Shown here one piece after another: positions 1-7,600 of a stretch of DNA of 10,739 nucleotides (its first letter is position 1; each line of letters opens with the position of its first letter). This DNA comes from Paraglomus occultum. Lineage: Eukaryota; Glomeromycota; Glomeromycetes; Paraglomerales; Paraglomeraceae. The translations under genes and the position numbers were made by a program. The notes under the pieces are model-generated. The model ran no database searches. It had not been told where the DNA came from and saw only the letters and a program-made list of their open reading frames with translations. The stretch spans positions 1 through 10,739 of the forward strand of contig CAJVPJ010001294.1 of NCBI GenBank assembly GCA_910592205.1, in the 5' to 3' direction.

Positions 1-343
1 ACGTATGGTCGAGGAAGCCGAACAGTTTGCTGAGGAAGATAGAATACAGAAAGAACGTATTGAGGCTCGTAATGCCTTGGAAAACTTTGCGTACACGTTA
101 AAAACTTCTGCTGCTGATGACGGTGATCTTGGCAAGAAGTTGAATGATGAAGATAAGCAGACAATCAGAGATGCTATTAAAAAGACACTAGACTGGTTTG
201 AGGAGCATTCTAATTCAGCGACAAAAGAAGACTTTGATGAGAAGAAAGAGGAGTTACAAGCTGTTGTGAACCCCATCACCAGTAAATTGTATCAGGAGAG
301 CGGGTCACCGCAAGAACCATTGGAGAAGCATGATGAACTTTAA
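1..343 (+). CDS. KAR2: ER Hsp70 chaperone BiP/Kar2 (GRP78), C-terminal exon, partial at 5' end
   Basis: This is the C-terminal end of the ER-lumenal Hsp70, which binds unfolded polypeptides during translocation and folding and regulates the unfolded protein response. The frame is open from the left edge: CGT ATG at 2-7 gives the R-M of the conserved (E/D)RMVEEAE segment, so the ATG at 5 is internal and not a start. What is visible is the helical lid of the substrate-binding domain (EEDRIQKERIEARNALENFA, then EDKQTIRDAI and a DWFEEH segment), followed by the usual PITSKLY motif and a short variable tail. The protein ends KHDEL, with TAA at 341-343. HDEL is the ER-retrieval signal usual in fungi and plants, and it separates BiP from cytosolic Hsp70 (EEVD) and mitochondrial Hsp70. 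The ATPase domain and most of the substrate-binding domain lie outside the window. No intron is seen in this part. Confidence 0.95.
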   Translation, partial: RMVEEAEQFAEEDRIQKERIEARNALENFAYTLKTSAADDGDLGKKLNDEDKQTIRDAIKKTLDWFEEHSNSATKEDFDEKKEELQAVVNPITSKLYQESGSPQEPLEKHDEL

Positions 344-1623
344 TTGCATAACTAGGTTCTATTGTTGTTTTCCTTTAAAAGTAATATGTTGTAGTTGGAG
401 TTTGAGTTTTTTTTTTTTTTTCAGATTATTCCCCACTCGAGTATGGAATTGTCTTTAGCGCGTATTGTATCGAATGTCTAGCAAAGTGGGAAGTTGCGTG
501 TTTGTCGAGAAAAAGTCAGTTTGGCTGGGCAACGAAAAACTTTGGCCTTATATAATATTCCTGCCCACTTTACAACGTGTCAAAAATTCAATGATTGTAG
601 TGTTGGCGTATTATCATTGGTTTCATGTGCAGCATGACTGAGTTGGCAATTTTTGATTGGCTAGGAACATTATAATTAAAATTGTGTGGATCTTCGAAAA
701 AGAAAACAGCCCGAGTGCGCTGTTCTTGAGGGACGTTCTACTTCGGAAGGAAATAAAGTTGTTTCCAATCATAATCGTTAAGCACCATATCTACATGTGA
801 TTAACCGGATAATAGTAATAGCGATAAAAAATTATTGTTGTGTTCTTGTTACTTTTGTGCTATTTTTACTTACTGTCTAAATCTTAGGAATTAATTATGG
901 TTATCATTAAAAACATGGTCTCCCTACAGTCGATTATGCGCAGATCAGCTATCCTCGTTTTTTGACAAGTCTGAGATTACCTTGCGCTTTCCTTCTAGTT
1001 TTTTTATGACTTTCCACTACCTGGTTACTGAAAAGCCTAGGGCAATTTTTATACTATATTGTGAAGTTAATAATGTCATGCGCCATGATGTATCCGCAGG
1101 AACACTGTTGATAATAAGCAAAATAACAGCACAGCAGAATTGTAGAATGTGTTGTAACATAATGATTGGTTATCTAAGACTGCGCCTCCCTTTAGGACAT
1201 TCAACATATCCTTAGGGACAAAATCGCATTACTTGGTTTGTAATGTTGAAAAGGTTGATCAAGCATGTCATAGAATTGTCCCGTTTCACATTTCTAATCA
1301 ATATAAGTCCCCTAGCATACAGTTTGCTTCACCTGCTCGGACTGGTGGGTAACTCTGCCATACTTGTGAATGGAGATTCCATTACTGTGACTAGGCATCG
1401 AGATAATAGTGCCTGCGGTTCCTTATAGTATCTCTGCATCCAAAACATGGAGTCGGCGTGTAACGATAGGGGAATATTTCCAAAGCAGCAACCGCCTTAT
1501 ATGGATTATTCGAAAGATTTTGCTTTCTGTACTTTCGTTACATGTGATGGATAGACAATTTCTCGCAACATTCAAGCGTAATATAATATAGTATGAATTT
1601 ATTAATATAAGACATGTGGAATA
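344..1623. other. Convergent intergenic region without a supportable gene
   Basis: About 1.28 kb between the 3' end of BiP (+) and the 3' end of the RFC fragment (-). The open frames here (982-1215, 1243-1428, 1409-1591 on +) are short, overlap one another in different frames, show no recognisable motif and have no convincing splice partners. Several ATTGG/CCAAT-type pentamers occur around 617-660, and an 8-bp inverted pair AAAGTGGG/CCCACTTT sits at about 483-490 and 564-571. None is enough to call a promoter or element. As both flanking genes end here, a promoter would only be expected if an unseen gene or non-coding RNA exists. Confidence 0.5.
407..421 (+). repeat. T15 homopolymer in BiP 3' flank
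   Basis: An uninterrupted run of 15 T lies 64 nt after the BiP stop codon, followed by CAG. It may be part of the 3' untranslated or termination region, as U-rich elements are common there, but no AATAAA lies between the stop and this tract. The length is likely to vary between isolates or to be misread by sequencers. Confidence 0.6.
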
Positions 1624-2129
1624 TCATTCAATCATATTATCTATACCAGTATCTGTATCTGCCATCACTTCGTCCACGTTGCCACCGGTCAAATCCAACA
1701 TTGTTTTGAAAGCGCCAAGCATTGCAGTGACTTGGATTTTCTCTGATGCACCTGTGGTAAGTCGATATCTGTAATTGGAACAGAAAAAATCATGTTGAGC
1801 CTTCCTATGATACCAGCCAAAATCAAACATTTTATCGCTCGAGACTAGATTTTCACTCACTCTATCTCTGCGAGTTTTTCCAATAGATACACCCTTGCTT
1901 TTTTACTTAATTTGTATTTTACAACGTCTTTGTATACTTCGAATATCACATCTTGCAATGCAAGGCCTTTTTCTGTTTTAAGTCGCATAATTTCTTTGAT
2001 CGATCGAAATATGTTAGATTGTCTTTCTTTCTGTGTGCGAGCAAATATGCGGAGAATAAACTTACTCGAATATGCTGTTGTAAACTCTTCTTTCAGAATG
2101 CTGGCTTTCATAATAATCACGTGATTCAT
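1624..2129 (-). pseudogene. RFC5: Replication factor C small subunit (RFC5/yeast Rfc3 type), C-terminal collar fragment
   Basis: RFC is the five-subunit clamp loader that opens and loads PCNA. Only the C-terminal collar region is present. Exons on the minus strand are 2066 up to about 2129, 1993-1861 and 1768-1624. Introns are 1994-2065 (72 nt, GTAAGT..AAG) and 1769-1860 (92 nt, GTGAGT..CAG), and both keep phase. The spliced product reads ILKEEFTTAYSK, then LKTEKGLALQDVIFEVY, then KKARVYLLEKLAEIEYRL and TTGASEKIQVTAMLGAFK, followed by an acidic tail and TGA at 1624-1626. These match the family's FTTAY, KGLALxDI, RIxLLxKxAxIEYRL and EKIQL..L.GAF blocks. Upstream the homology seems to start near VIIMKAS, and an in-frame stop lies a few codons before the ATG at 2129. 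About 250 residues are missing: the AAA+ domain with Walker A/B, the SRC motif and the CTGxPxP region. They are not found on this strand between 2130 and 4021. There are no internal stops, so this could be a young partial duplicate, an expressed short protein or a misassembly. Family assignment is confident; pseudogene status is inference. Confidence 0.82.
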
Positions 2130-2250
2130 TACAATCGCGTAATGACTTGACGATCATCGCGAGAATGTGGACAACCTCCTGCGCGTACTATCTGATAAGT
2201 AGGAATTTTTATTATGCAAAATATGCATCACCTTGGCGGGACTTCGTTTC

Positions 2251-2376
2251 GTTTGGATTTCCCATAAGTGGACGCTTTACTATTTTTACGTCAAATCTTA
2301 CGCGATTTACTTTGTTTGGATTCATCTTCTTTTGGTACTTACTATTTATACGTGGAATTATGGGTTGGTCGGTCTT
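2251..2376. repeat. Imperfect 62-63 bp tandem duplication
   Basis: GTTTGGATT occurs at 2251-2259 and again at 2314-2322 (offset 63). TACTATTTTTACGT at 2278-2291 recurs as TACTATTTATACGT at 2340-2353 (offset 62). The sequence between the two anchors is poorly conserved, so if this is a duplication it is old. The two overlapping open frames across it (2147-2383 and 2233-2484, +) are rich in aromatic and hydrophobic residues because of this base composition. The second has no ATG at its start (TTG at 2233). I see no coding function. Confidence 0.3.
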
Positions 2377-2538
2377 AATCTGATTATAGGGGTTATTGGG
2401 TCAATGAATCAAAAAACTCGATCGAACAGCGATACAGCCAAGCGAAAAATTTACTTCACACGCACCAAAATTTTGAATTATTAATAATATTGAAGCCAGT
2501 AACGTTTGTACTGATTGCCAATCAACCTTGTGTCTACG

Positions 2539-2546
2539 TATAAAAG
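2539..2546 (+). promoter_or_regulatory. TATA-like element (TATAAAAG) upstream of the secreted-protein gene
   Basis: TATAAAAG lies 228 nt before the ATG at 2775. That distance would imply a 5' leader of roughly 200 nt. A pyrimidine-rich stretch ending CCCCCAG at about 2752-2764 resembles a splice acceptor just before the ATG, so a 5' UTR intron is possible. The element is a good match in isolation, but TATA-like words are common in AT-rich DNA. Confidence 0.3.
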
Positions 2547-2774
2547 AATGATCGGCAAGTGCTACAGTTGAACTGAATATTAGTTACTATTTAGTACTCT
2601 TCAATAAAAATACGAGCATTAATTCTTTTACAATGAGTTCTTGACAGCAATTACTTAAGCTGTGCATGTATCATAACTAGTGGATATAAGATAATAACAC
2701 ACTCACTATACGACGTATTCTCACACTAGACTACTCTTGTACTTGCATCTTTCCGTTTCCCCCAGTAATATTCC

Positions 2775-3482
2775 ATGAAGTCTATACACTGGTCCTTCAC
2801 ATTCCTGTTCCTCTTCCTTCTCACCTTTACCCCATCTTTCTCTGACTTGGTAGACATCAACTTGTCGGCACCAGTAATAATTGGAGAAGGAACTTTACAA
2901 ATTCAATACTCTGTATACAGAGAGCTTGGCTATACATATGAAATCACAAACCTCACAATATTCCTCAAGCCACTTTCTGGAACCTCCGCTCCTTATACGA
3001 TCGCAAGCACAGCTCCACTCTATAGCCTGGGCAATACCAACACGACAAATACAGTCAGTTACCAACTGCCGCCTGAATCGTTCGGTAATTCATACAACGT
3101 TGAATTCGTTGAGCTATATCGAACGGTAGCAACCGGAATGATGAGCACTGCGATTGCAGATGTGCGATTAGATGTTCCGAGCAAAACGGTCTCGGATACG
3201 AAAACGCTTATAAGTTCGGGGATGACAATTGTTGTATCGACTCTTGTACCTCCGTTAACAACAGTGTTTACCACTGTCACAAATGGACAAACTTCGATTT
3301 ACAGTTCTACGGTGCCGGCGAGTGTGATGACTGTTACTCTTGGTAGCCCTACCGTAACGAAAGCCACTAATCAGCCTGGATCTTCAAATGGCGGAGGATG
3401 CGTGGTTCCGGAAGGCAAGACATTCGTGTGGACGATGATAAGTGTTTGGTTAGGATATTTGGTGGCAGAGACGTTTATATAA
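2775..3482 (+). CDS. Secreted Ser/Thr-rich protein, probably GPI-anchored, function unknown
   Basis: A single-exon 235-residue protein with the layout of a fungal cell-surface protein. Residues 1-23 form a signal peptide: KS near the start, a core rich in F and L from about 8 to 18, and a likely cut after SFS before DLVD. Residues 24-130 look like one beta-sandwich domain, with alternating hydrophobic and polar strands and a GNSYNVEFVELYR strand near its end. The general pattern recalls the Ig-like N-terminal domain of Kre9/Knh1-type wall proteins, but I cannot confirm homology. N-glycosylation sequons are at N29, N59 and N89. Residues 140-210 are Ser/Thr/Val-rich with few charges, typical of an O-glycosylated stalk. 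A small-residue PGSSNGGG stretch (about 201-208) could hold the GPI attachment site; a lone Cys and a hydrophobic end (FVWTMISVWLGYLVAETFI) follow. The ATG at 2775 is chosen because it starts the signal peptide directly. The stop is TAA at 3480-3482. A role at the wall or plasma membrane is inference. Confidence 0.75.
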   Translation: MKSIHWSFTFLFLFLLTFTPSFSDLVDINLSAPVIIGEGTLQIQYSVYRELGYTYEITNLTIFLKPLSGTSAPYTIASTAPLYSLGNTNTTNTVSYQLPPESFGNSYNVEFVELYRTVATGMMSTAIADVRLDVPSKTVSDTKTLISSGMTIVVSTLVPPLTTVFTTVTNGQTSIYSSTVPASVMTVTLGSPTVTKATNQPGSSNGGGCVVPEGKTFVWTMISVWLGYLVAETFI

Positions 3483-3610
3483 CAAGCTTCCTATTTAAAT
3501 ATTCGAGATATAAGAAAGTTTTGTTGTATTATTAACGGGTGGGGAGGAGTTTAAATAGACTATATTTCTGTATTATCGATAATAATAGCATAATTGGCGA
3601 TCGATATTAG

Positions 3611-3844
3611 TCATGACGTTACACGCCGATTAAATAAAAAACTGGTTAGATGTTCTGTCATATAACAAACATCCCTACTTTTTGGATATAGATGGCCGTC
3701 TGATACTACTCCCGGTTTCGTCGCAATTTCCGTAATCATATATGGACATTGTCCCGAATTGTTTGAGGGACATGAAAGTCCAGAGCTGAGACCTTTCTGT
3801 TGTAAGAAATATACAAACAGTGCAACGACGGCGATTCGTTTCAT
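3611..3844 (-). CDS. Candidate small secreted cysteine-containing protein (77 aa)
   Basis: I do not recognise this gene. The frame starts with a true ATG (3842-3844) and ends with TGA at 3611-3613. The first 17-22 residues (MKRIAVVALFVYFLQQKGLS) look like a short signal peptide: two basic residues, a hydrophobic core and small residues near a possible cut. The remainder has three cysteines (25, 33, 60), an SCPSNNSGQCPY segment with a sequon at N28, and no other hydrophobic span. An odd number of cysteines and the short length weaken the case. It may be one exon of a longer gene or a chance frame. It is convergent with the secreted-protein gene at 2775-3482 (128 nt between stops) and lies 177 nt from the divergent tRNA. 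Confidence 0.3.
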   Translation of the reverse strand: MKRIAVVALFVYFLQQKGLSSGLSCPSNNSGQCPYMITEIATKPGVVSDGHLYPKSRDVCYMTEHLTSFLFNRRVTS

Positions 3845-4021
3845 TTAACTTTTTCTCATATTAATGTGTCAAAAGTGAGTTATTTGACGAACACGCATGT
3901 CGCAGGCGCCTTGTTACGGCGATAGTTAATAATAGTTACTACGACAATAACAGTCATAGTCATACCTGTCCGTCAGAAGAATATAATATAAAATAATCTA
4001 TATAGACTATATTACGGTTTG
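3845..4021. promoter_or_regulatory. 5' flank of tRNA-Arg with TATA-like sequence
   Basis: TATATA at 3999-4004 lies 18-23 nt upstream of the tRNA. AT-rich or TATA-like upstream sequence assists TFIIIB placement in some fungi and in plants. The rest of this short interval shows no feature I can support. It would also be the upstream region of the 77-residue candidate on the minus strand. Confidence 0.25.
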
Positions 4022-4094
4022 GGGGCGTTGGCCTAATGGATAAGGCATCAGACTTCGGATCTGGGGATTGTGGGTTCAAGTCCCATGCGCCTCG
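4022..4094 (+). tRNA. tRNA-Arg, anticodon TCG
   Basis: A complete 73-nt intronless cloverleaf. The acceptor stem is 4022-4028 (GGGGCGT) with 4087-4093 (GCGCCTC), with G-T pairs at two positions, and the discriminator base is G4094. The D stem is GCCT/AGGC (4031-4034 and 4043-4046). The anticodon stem is 4048-4052 with 4060-4064, and loop CTTCGGA carries TCG at 4055-4057, reading CGA and possibly other CGN arginine codons if U34 is modified. The T stem is GTGGG/CCCAT with loop TTCAAGT. Internal promoters are visible: an A box TGGCCTAATGG at 4029-4039 and a consensus B box GGTTCAAGTCC at 4073-4083. The CCA end is not encoded, as expected for a nuclear gene. Confidence 0.97.
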
Positions 4095-4098
4095 TTAG

Positions 4099-4104
4099 TT
4101 TTTT
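4099..4104 (+). terminator. RNA polymerase III terminator (T6)
   Basis: A run of six T begins 5 nt after the tRNA discriminator base. This is the standard Pol III stop signal and matches the tRNA orientation. Confidence 0.85.
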
Positions 4105-4203
4105 GTGCAATACAAATTATTTTACTTACTGAACGATTTTAGTACTGTTAATATTAACGCCACTCGTTTACGTCGATTCAGTGACTAGCAATGACTATCA
4201 GTT

Positions 4204-4209
4204 TTTATT
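4204..4209 (-). promoter_or_regulatory. Possible LTN1 poly(A) signal (AATAAA)
   Basis: The minus strand reads AATAAA at 4209-4204, about 146 nt after the LTN1 stop codon. The position suits a 3' UTR, but fungal poly(A) signals are degenerate and the region is AT-rich. The interval 4105-4354 holds nothing else I can support and is probably the LTN1 3' UTR and the spacer to the tRNA. Confidence 0.3.
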
Positions 4210-4354
4210 ATATAAAAATGGACTGACAATCACATTTGAGCTTAAATTCCAAAAGTCCTGCTGCCAGTAAATTAGTTCGAGGAATACTTCAATCCAGCAT
4301 ATAATCTCTCTAATCCCAACAATGATAATGCGAATAATTGAAAGCATTTTTCGT

Positions 4355-4653
4355 TTAAAACAGTCTTCGACATAGAGGACAACTTGTTGAATTTGACGTC
4401 CGGAACCACTAAAAAGGAAACACCATGTCAGTTTGTGTAGGCAGGTAAGTAGCCTGGAGAAAACGTAAACTATATTTACCTTGTAGAGACAAGCCGCGTG
4501 GAATTTATTCTTGCAAGTAGAGCAAGTCTTATTCGGAAGACTTCTGTCCACATACGATACCACACTGTAACAAACAACACAATCATCTATACCTTCGAGA
4601 TGACTTTCGATATTGCGTTTGAATATGCTCAACGCGGCTTCCAAGTTACCATC
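4355..4653 (-). other. LTN1: LTN1 C-terminal variant RING domain (two exons)
   Basis: Exons 4653-4480 and 4408-4355 encode the catalytic RING. In order: a linker helix (DGNLEAALSIFKRNIE), then GIDDCVVCYSVV, KTCSTCKNKFHAACLYK and, after a 71-nt intron, WFRTSNSTSCPLCRRLF and stop. All eight zinc ligands are present: CxxC, CxxC, H, C, CxxC (C4HC3 order). The intron falls exactly between ACLYK and WF, inside the RING. Its loss or retention would remove the last two cysteines. The intron before this exon pair carries a TACTAAT branch site about 20 nt before CAG. Confidence 0.95.
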
Positions 4654-7600
4654 CTGCGAATGCCGAGCTTAATTAGTAAAAATAATTTGTGGAAAACAGC
4701 TGATTGGACATATCCTTCCCATATTTTATATTACCTGAGAATTAACCAAAGTCTCGACTGGCAATCTACCCCAGACCAAGTCCTTAACCGTTGCCATCCC
4801 CATCCTCTCAGCTCGTCCCACTTCAACTAATTTCAACGGAAAACTTCCCGGCATGCGTAAGCTCAGTTCTGTCACGCTTTCATCAACGTTTACCACGGCA
4901 ATGACTTCATTGGTCCCACGGGAAATTCTTATTGAAAATTTATCATCTTGTAGCTGAGATTTGACGTCTTCGCGTTGGAGATTGTCTAGCTGTTGTTTAA
5001 TAATAATGGGACTGAAGTATTTTTCAGTGTACGAATCGACAGCGATCGTGAGTTGCCGTTTTTTACAATAGGTCCACCAATTGCGAACGAGTGATGGAAC
5101 GTGAACAAGAGAGAGGTGGTAGATATGAGCGGAGAGGAGTGGGAAACCAAGATCTTCGAAAAGGTCGATTTCAAAGGCTGTATAGTTTATATACACGTAT
5201 TGCAATTAGAGATGTTTCTGTTGAATAGCGTTACTGTATGCAAATACCAGATACCTTCGACGTAGAATTCGGTAACATCCCATTTGGAAAGATCGTAAGG
5301 TGTTGACGGAGAGACAAGACCTAGTGCTTGGAATATAAATGGTAGGAATCCTGATAATATATCTAATTCTTTCAACAATGTGATAAACTGCGATTTATAT
5401 TTGTATGTCTATTGGGTAAATGATATATAATTAGATCGATCGATTCTATTAGACGGCATAACAACACTATAAGGATGATAAGATATTTACGGCATTCCTG
5501 AAGTGATCAAAGAGCAGCAGTGCGGATAGCAAATAACTAAATGTGCGATGAACCGACTAAAACAAGAAACTAGTGATTAATATTTCGTTCGCATTATATA
5601 CGTATTATTATCACATGTAGAACCCCCCCCGGAAATATTTACCAGTATTTCGCGATTACCGCTAAGTACTTTTATCAAATCACTTTCATGCCCTTGCTTG
5701 ATTAATGATACCAATGCCTCGTCGATCTTTGCTTCCACTGGAACCCTCGAATTGACTGCAAACGATATTAAATTATTTATTAAATGAAAGAATTCTCAAC
5801 TAATCACGAGCAAACTCTTATGTGAGCACATTGACGTTCGCTTACCTCCGGCGATTTCATTGATTTCCATTTGCTCAGACCTTCTTGCTACAGCCTCAAT
5901 GATTATGTCTCGGAGTAACATATAAGTACATTTCTGCACGACTTCATGTGAGATATCAAGTAACTCATATAACTAGTATAATTAGCAATCGAGTTAACTG
6001 CTGGCATATTACTAATATTCGTCTTAACGTGTTACTATTATCAAAACTGATAATACCTCTGTTGATTTCTTTCTAATGACGCTCCTTGGTATATTATAAC
6101 ATGCCTCACTCAAAATATTGAGGTATGCTGAATATTGCTTGGAGAAAATTGTATTCGCATGTGCTGTAGAAACGTACAATGTTATTGAACAAAGGATCGA
6201 AATGCGTAGACGAATCATCACATTATAAAATATAATTGTCGTGACGTTAGCAGATAAATACCACGTTCTTGTAATAAATAACTGAGTAGGCAATTGCTTA
6301 TCGTCGGTTGATGCTTATGCAATGCATCTGATAGTGTAATCTCTGATTGAGCTGCAGATTCATCCTAAACAAATAGAAATACATTAAGAATTATCGCATA
6401 AAAAATTGTATATATTTCATCACGCAAATTTACTTGTCTACGACAAATACCTCAATATCGGCAGAAAATTTGCTCGCTGCGGCACTTAATACACTTAACC
6501 TGTTAAACAGATTAATGGCTTCATACCGAAGAACCAAATCCTCATCATTCTGATACGGACGAATAGATTTTAGTCAAAATGACCAAATGTATGGATCATC
6601 GAGCAAACAATTTTACCTGTAGCCAGTTTTCAATACGCGTAAATACAAACTCCCAGTGCAACCCTGGTGATTCTTGTACAGTGTCGACTATCAAATATAG
6701 CAGTCTAGCTATACTGATCTGTGCATTGATATATTGGGACGTGGTCCCGTAATTTTCATACCATTTTCTAAAAGTATTTATTAGAGTTAGAGCGTCATCT
6801 GGTCGCAGGAAATATGTATCGGACTTCTTCGTTGTGGCTACCAAAAGAGATAAGAGTGTATGACCTAATGAAGAAAAGAATAATTTTATTAATGCAAACA
6901 AATGACAAATGTGAGCATTCATTTTTATTGTTACCATTACTCTCATCCGAGTTATTATCAAATATGTCCGCCGCTTCCATCTCGTTTAATCTTCCTGCTA
7001 TATCACATTGTAAGGTTTTAAACCTGGAAGATAGGTTTAAAATGGATTTCAATGATAGTATGAAGGCTATCTTCGTATCGGCAGAGACTAGATGTAATGT
7101 CCGTTTGAAACGTTCAGTTTAGTCGATATATAAACCAAACAGTAGGGAGTTGTAGTCTTATATTCTTACCTTTGCACACGTCTGACATTAATGCATCTAT
7201 AAATTCTTCGGCTTCAATAGTCTGTACGTTTGATTCTTTTAAAATAATTTGACATAGTCTCTCCGATACTCTGTTCCAATAATGACCTTTCTCTCCTTTC
7301 GACCGACTAGTAGATTCTATAAGCAATGTGTTTAGGTTCACGGAAGCGTCCGGTTCATTATGTTCGCCTGTTATTAACCGTCCGATAAGATTCTTAATAC
7401 TAAACTGCATGTGTTGATTTTGCCGATTGACATATTCTGTTGCTATTGAATTAACCTCCTCTAAAAAGGTTTTGAATCCATGAAAATTACCCCTTTCAAC
7501 ACTGGTTGCGTCCCATACATGTGGACTTTGAATATGAGCACCATATACATCTGAAAGTATGTGCATTAGTAGTAATTCTAGTACAACAAAATGACGACTG

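Noticed and set aside
483-571. Inverted pair AAAGTGGG/CCCACTTT as a small hairpin RNA or miniature transposon
   Set aside because: Only 8 bp match, the interior does not fold further by eye, and no target-site duplication is visible.
700-760. Heat-shock-element-like GAA/TTC words
   Set aside because: Spacing does not fit consecutive 5-bp units, and no gene starts nearby on either strand.
982-1591. Three plus-strand open frames of 60-77 codons
   Set aside because: They overlap or abut in different frames, lack motifs and convincing splice partners, and are no longer than expected by chance in 1.3 kb of AT-rich DNA.
1912-2150. Plus-strand open frames of 65-70 codons
   Set aside because: They are antisense to the RFC collar exons, whose protein similarity is clear on the minus strand.
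2147-2484. Hydrophobic plus-strand frames resembling a membrane protein
   Set aside because: Two frames overlap across an AT-rich imperfect repeat; one begins with TTG, and neither shows a recognisable family. The hydrophobicity follows from base composition.
3059-3280. Minus-strand frame inside the surface-protein gene
   Set aside because: Antisense shadow of the Ser/Thr/Val-rich coding sequence on the plus strand.
3555-4013. A 12-bp direct repeat (ATAGACTATATT at 3555-3566 and 4002-4013) bracketing the small secreted candidate, possible insertion-site duplication
   Set aside because: A few exact 12-mers repeated within 10 kb are expected by chance, especially in AT-rich DNA, and no terminal inverted repeats or transposase are present.
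4498-4830. Plus-strand frame of 110 codons
   Set aside because: It is antisense to the listerin RING and RWD exons and to the intron between them.
6814-7122. Plus-strand frame of 102 codons
   Set aside because: It lies antisense to LTN1 exons 6935-7087 and 6617-6864, which have consistent phases and protein pattern.
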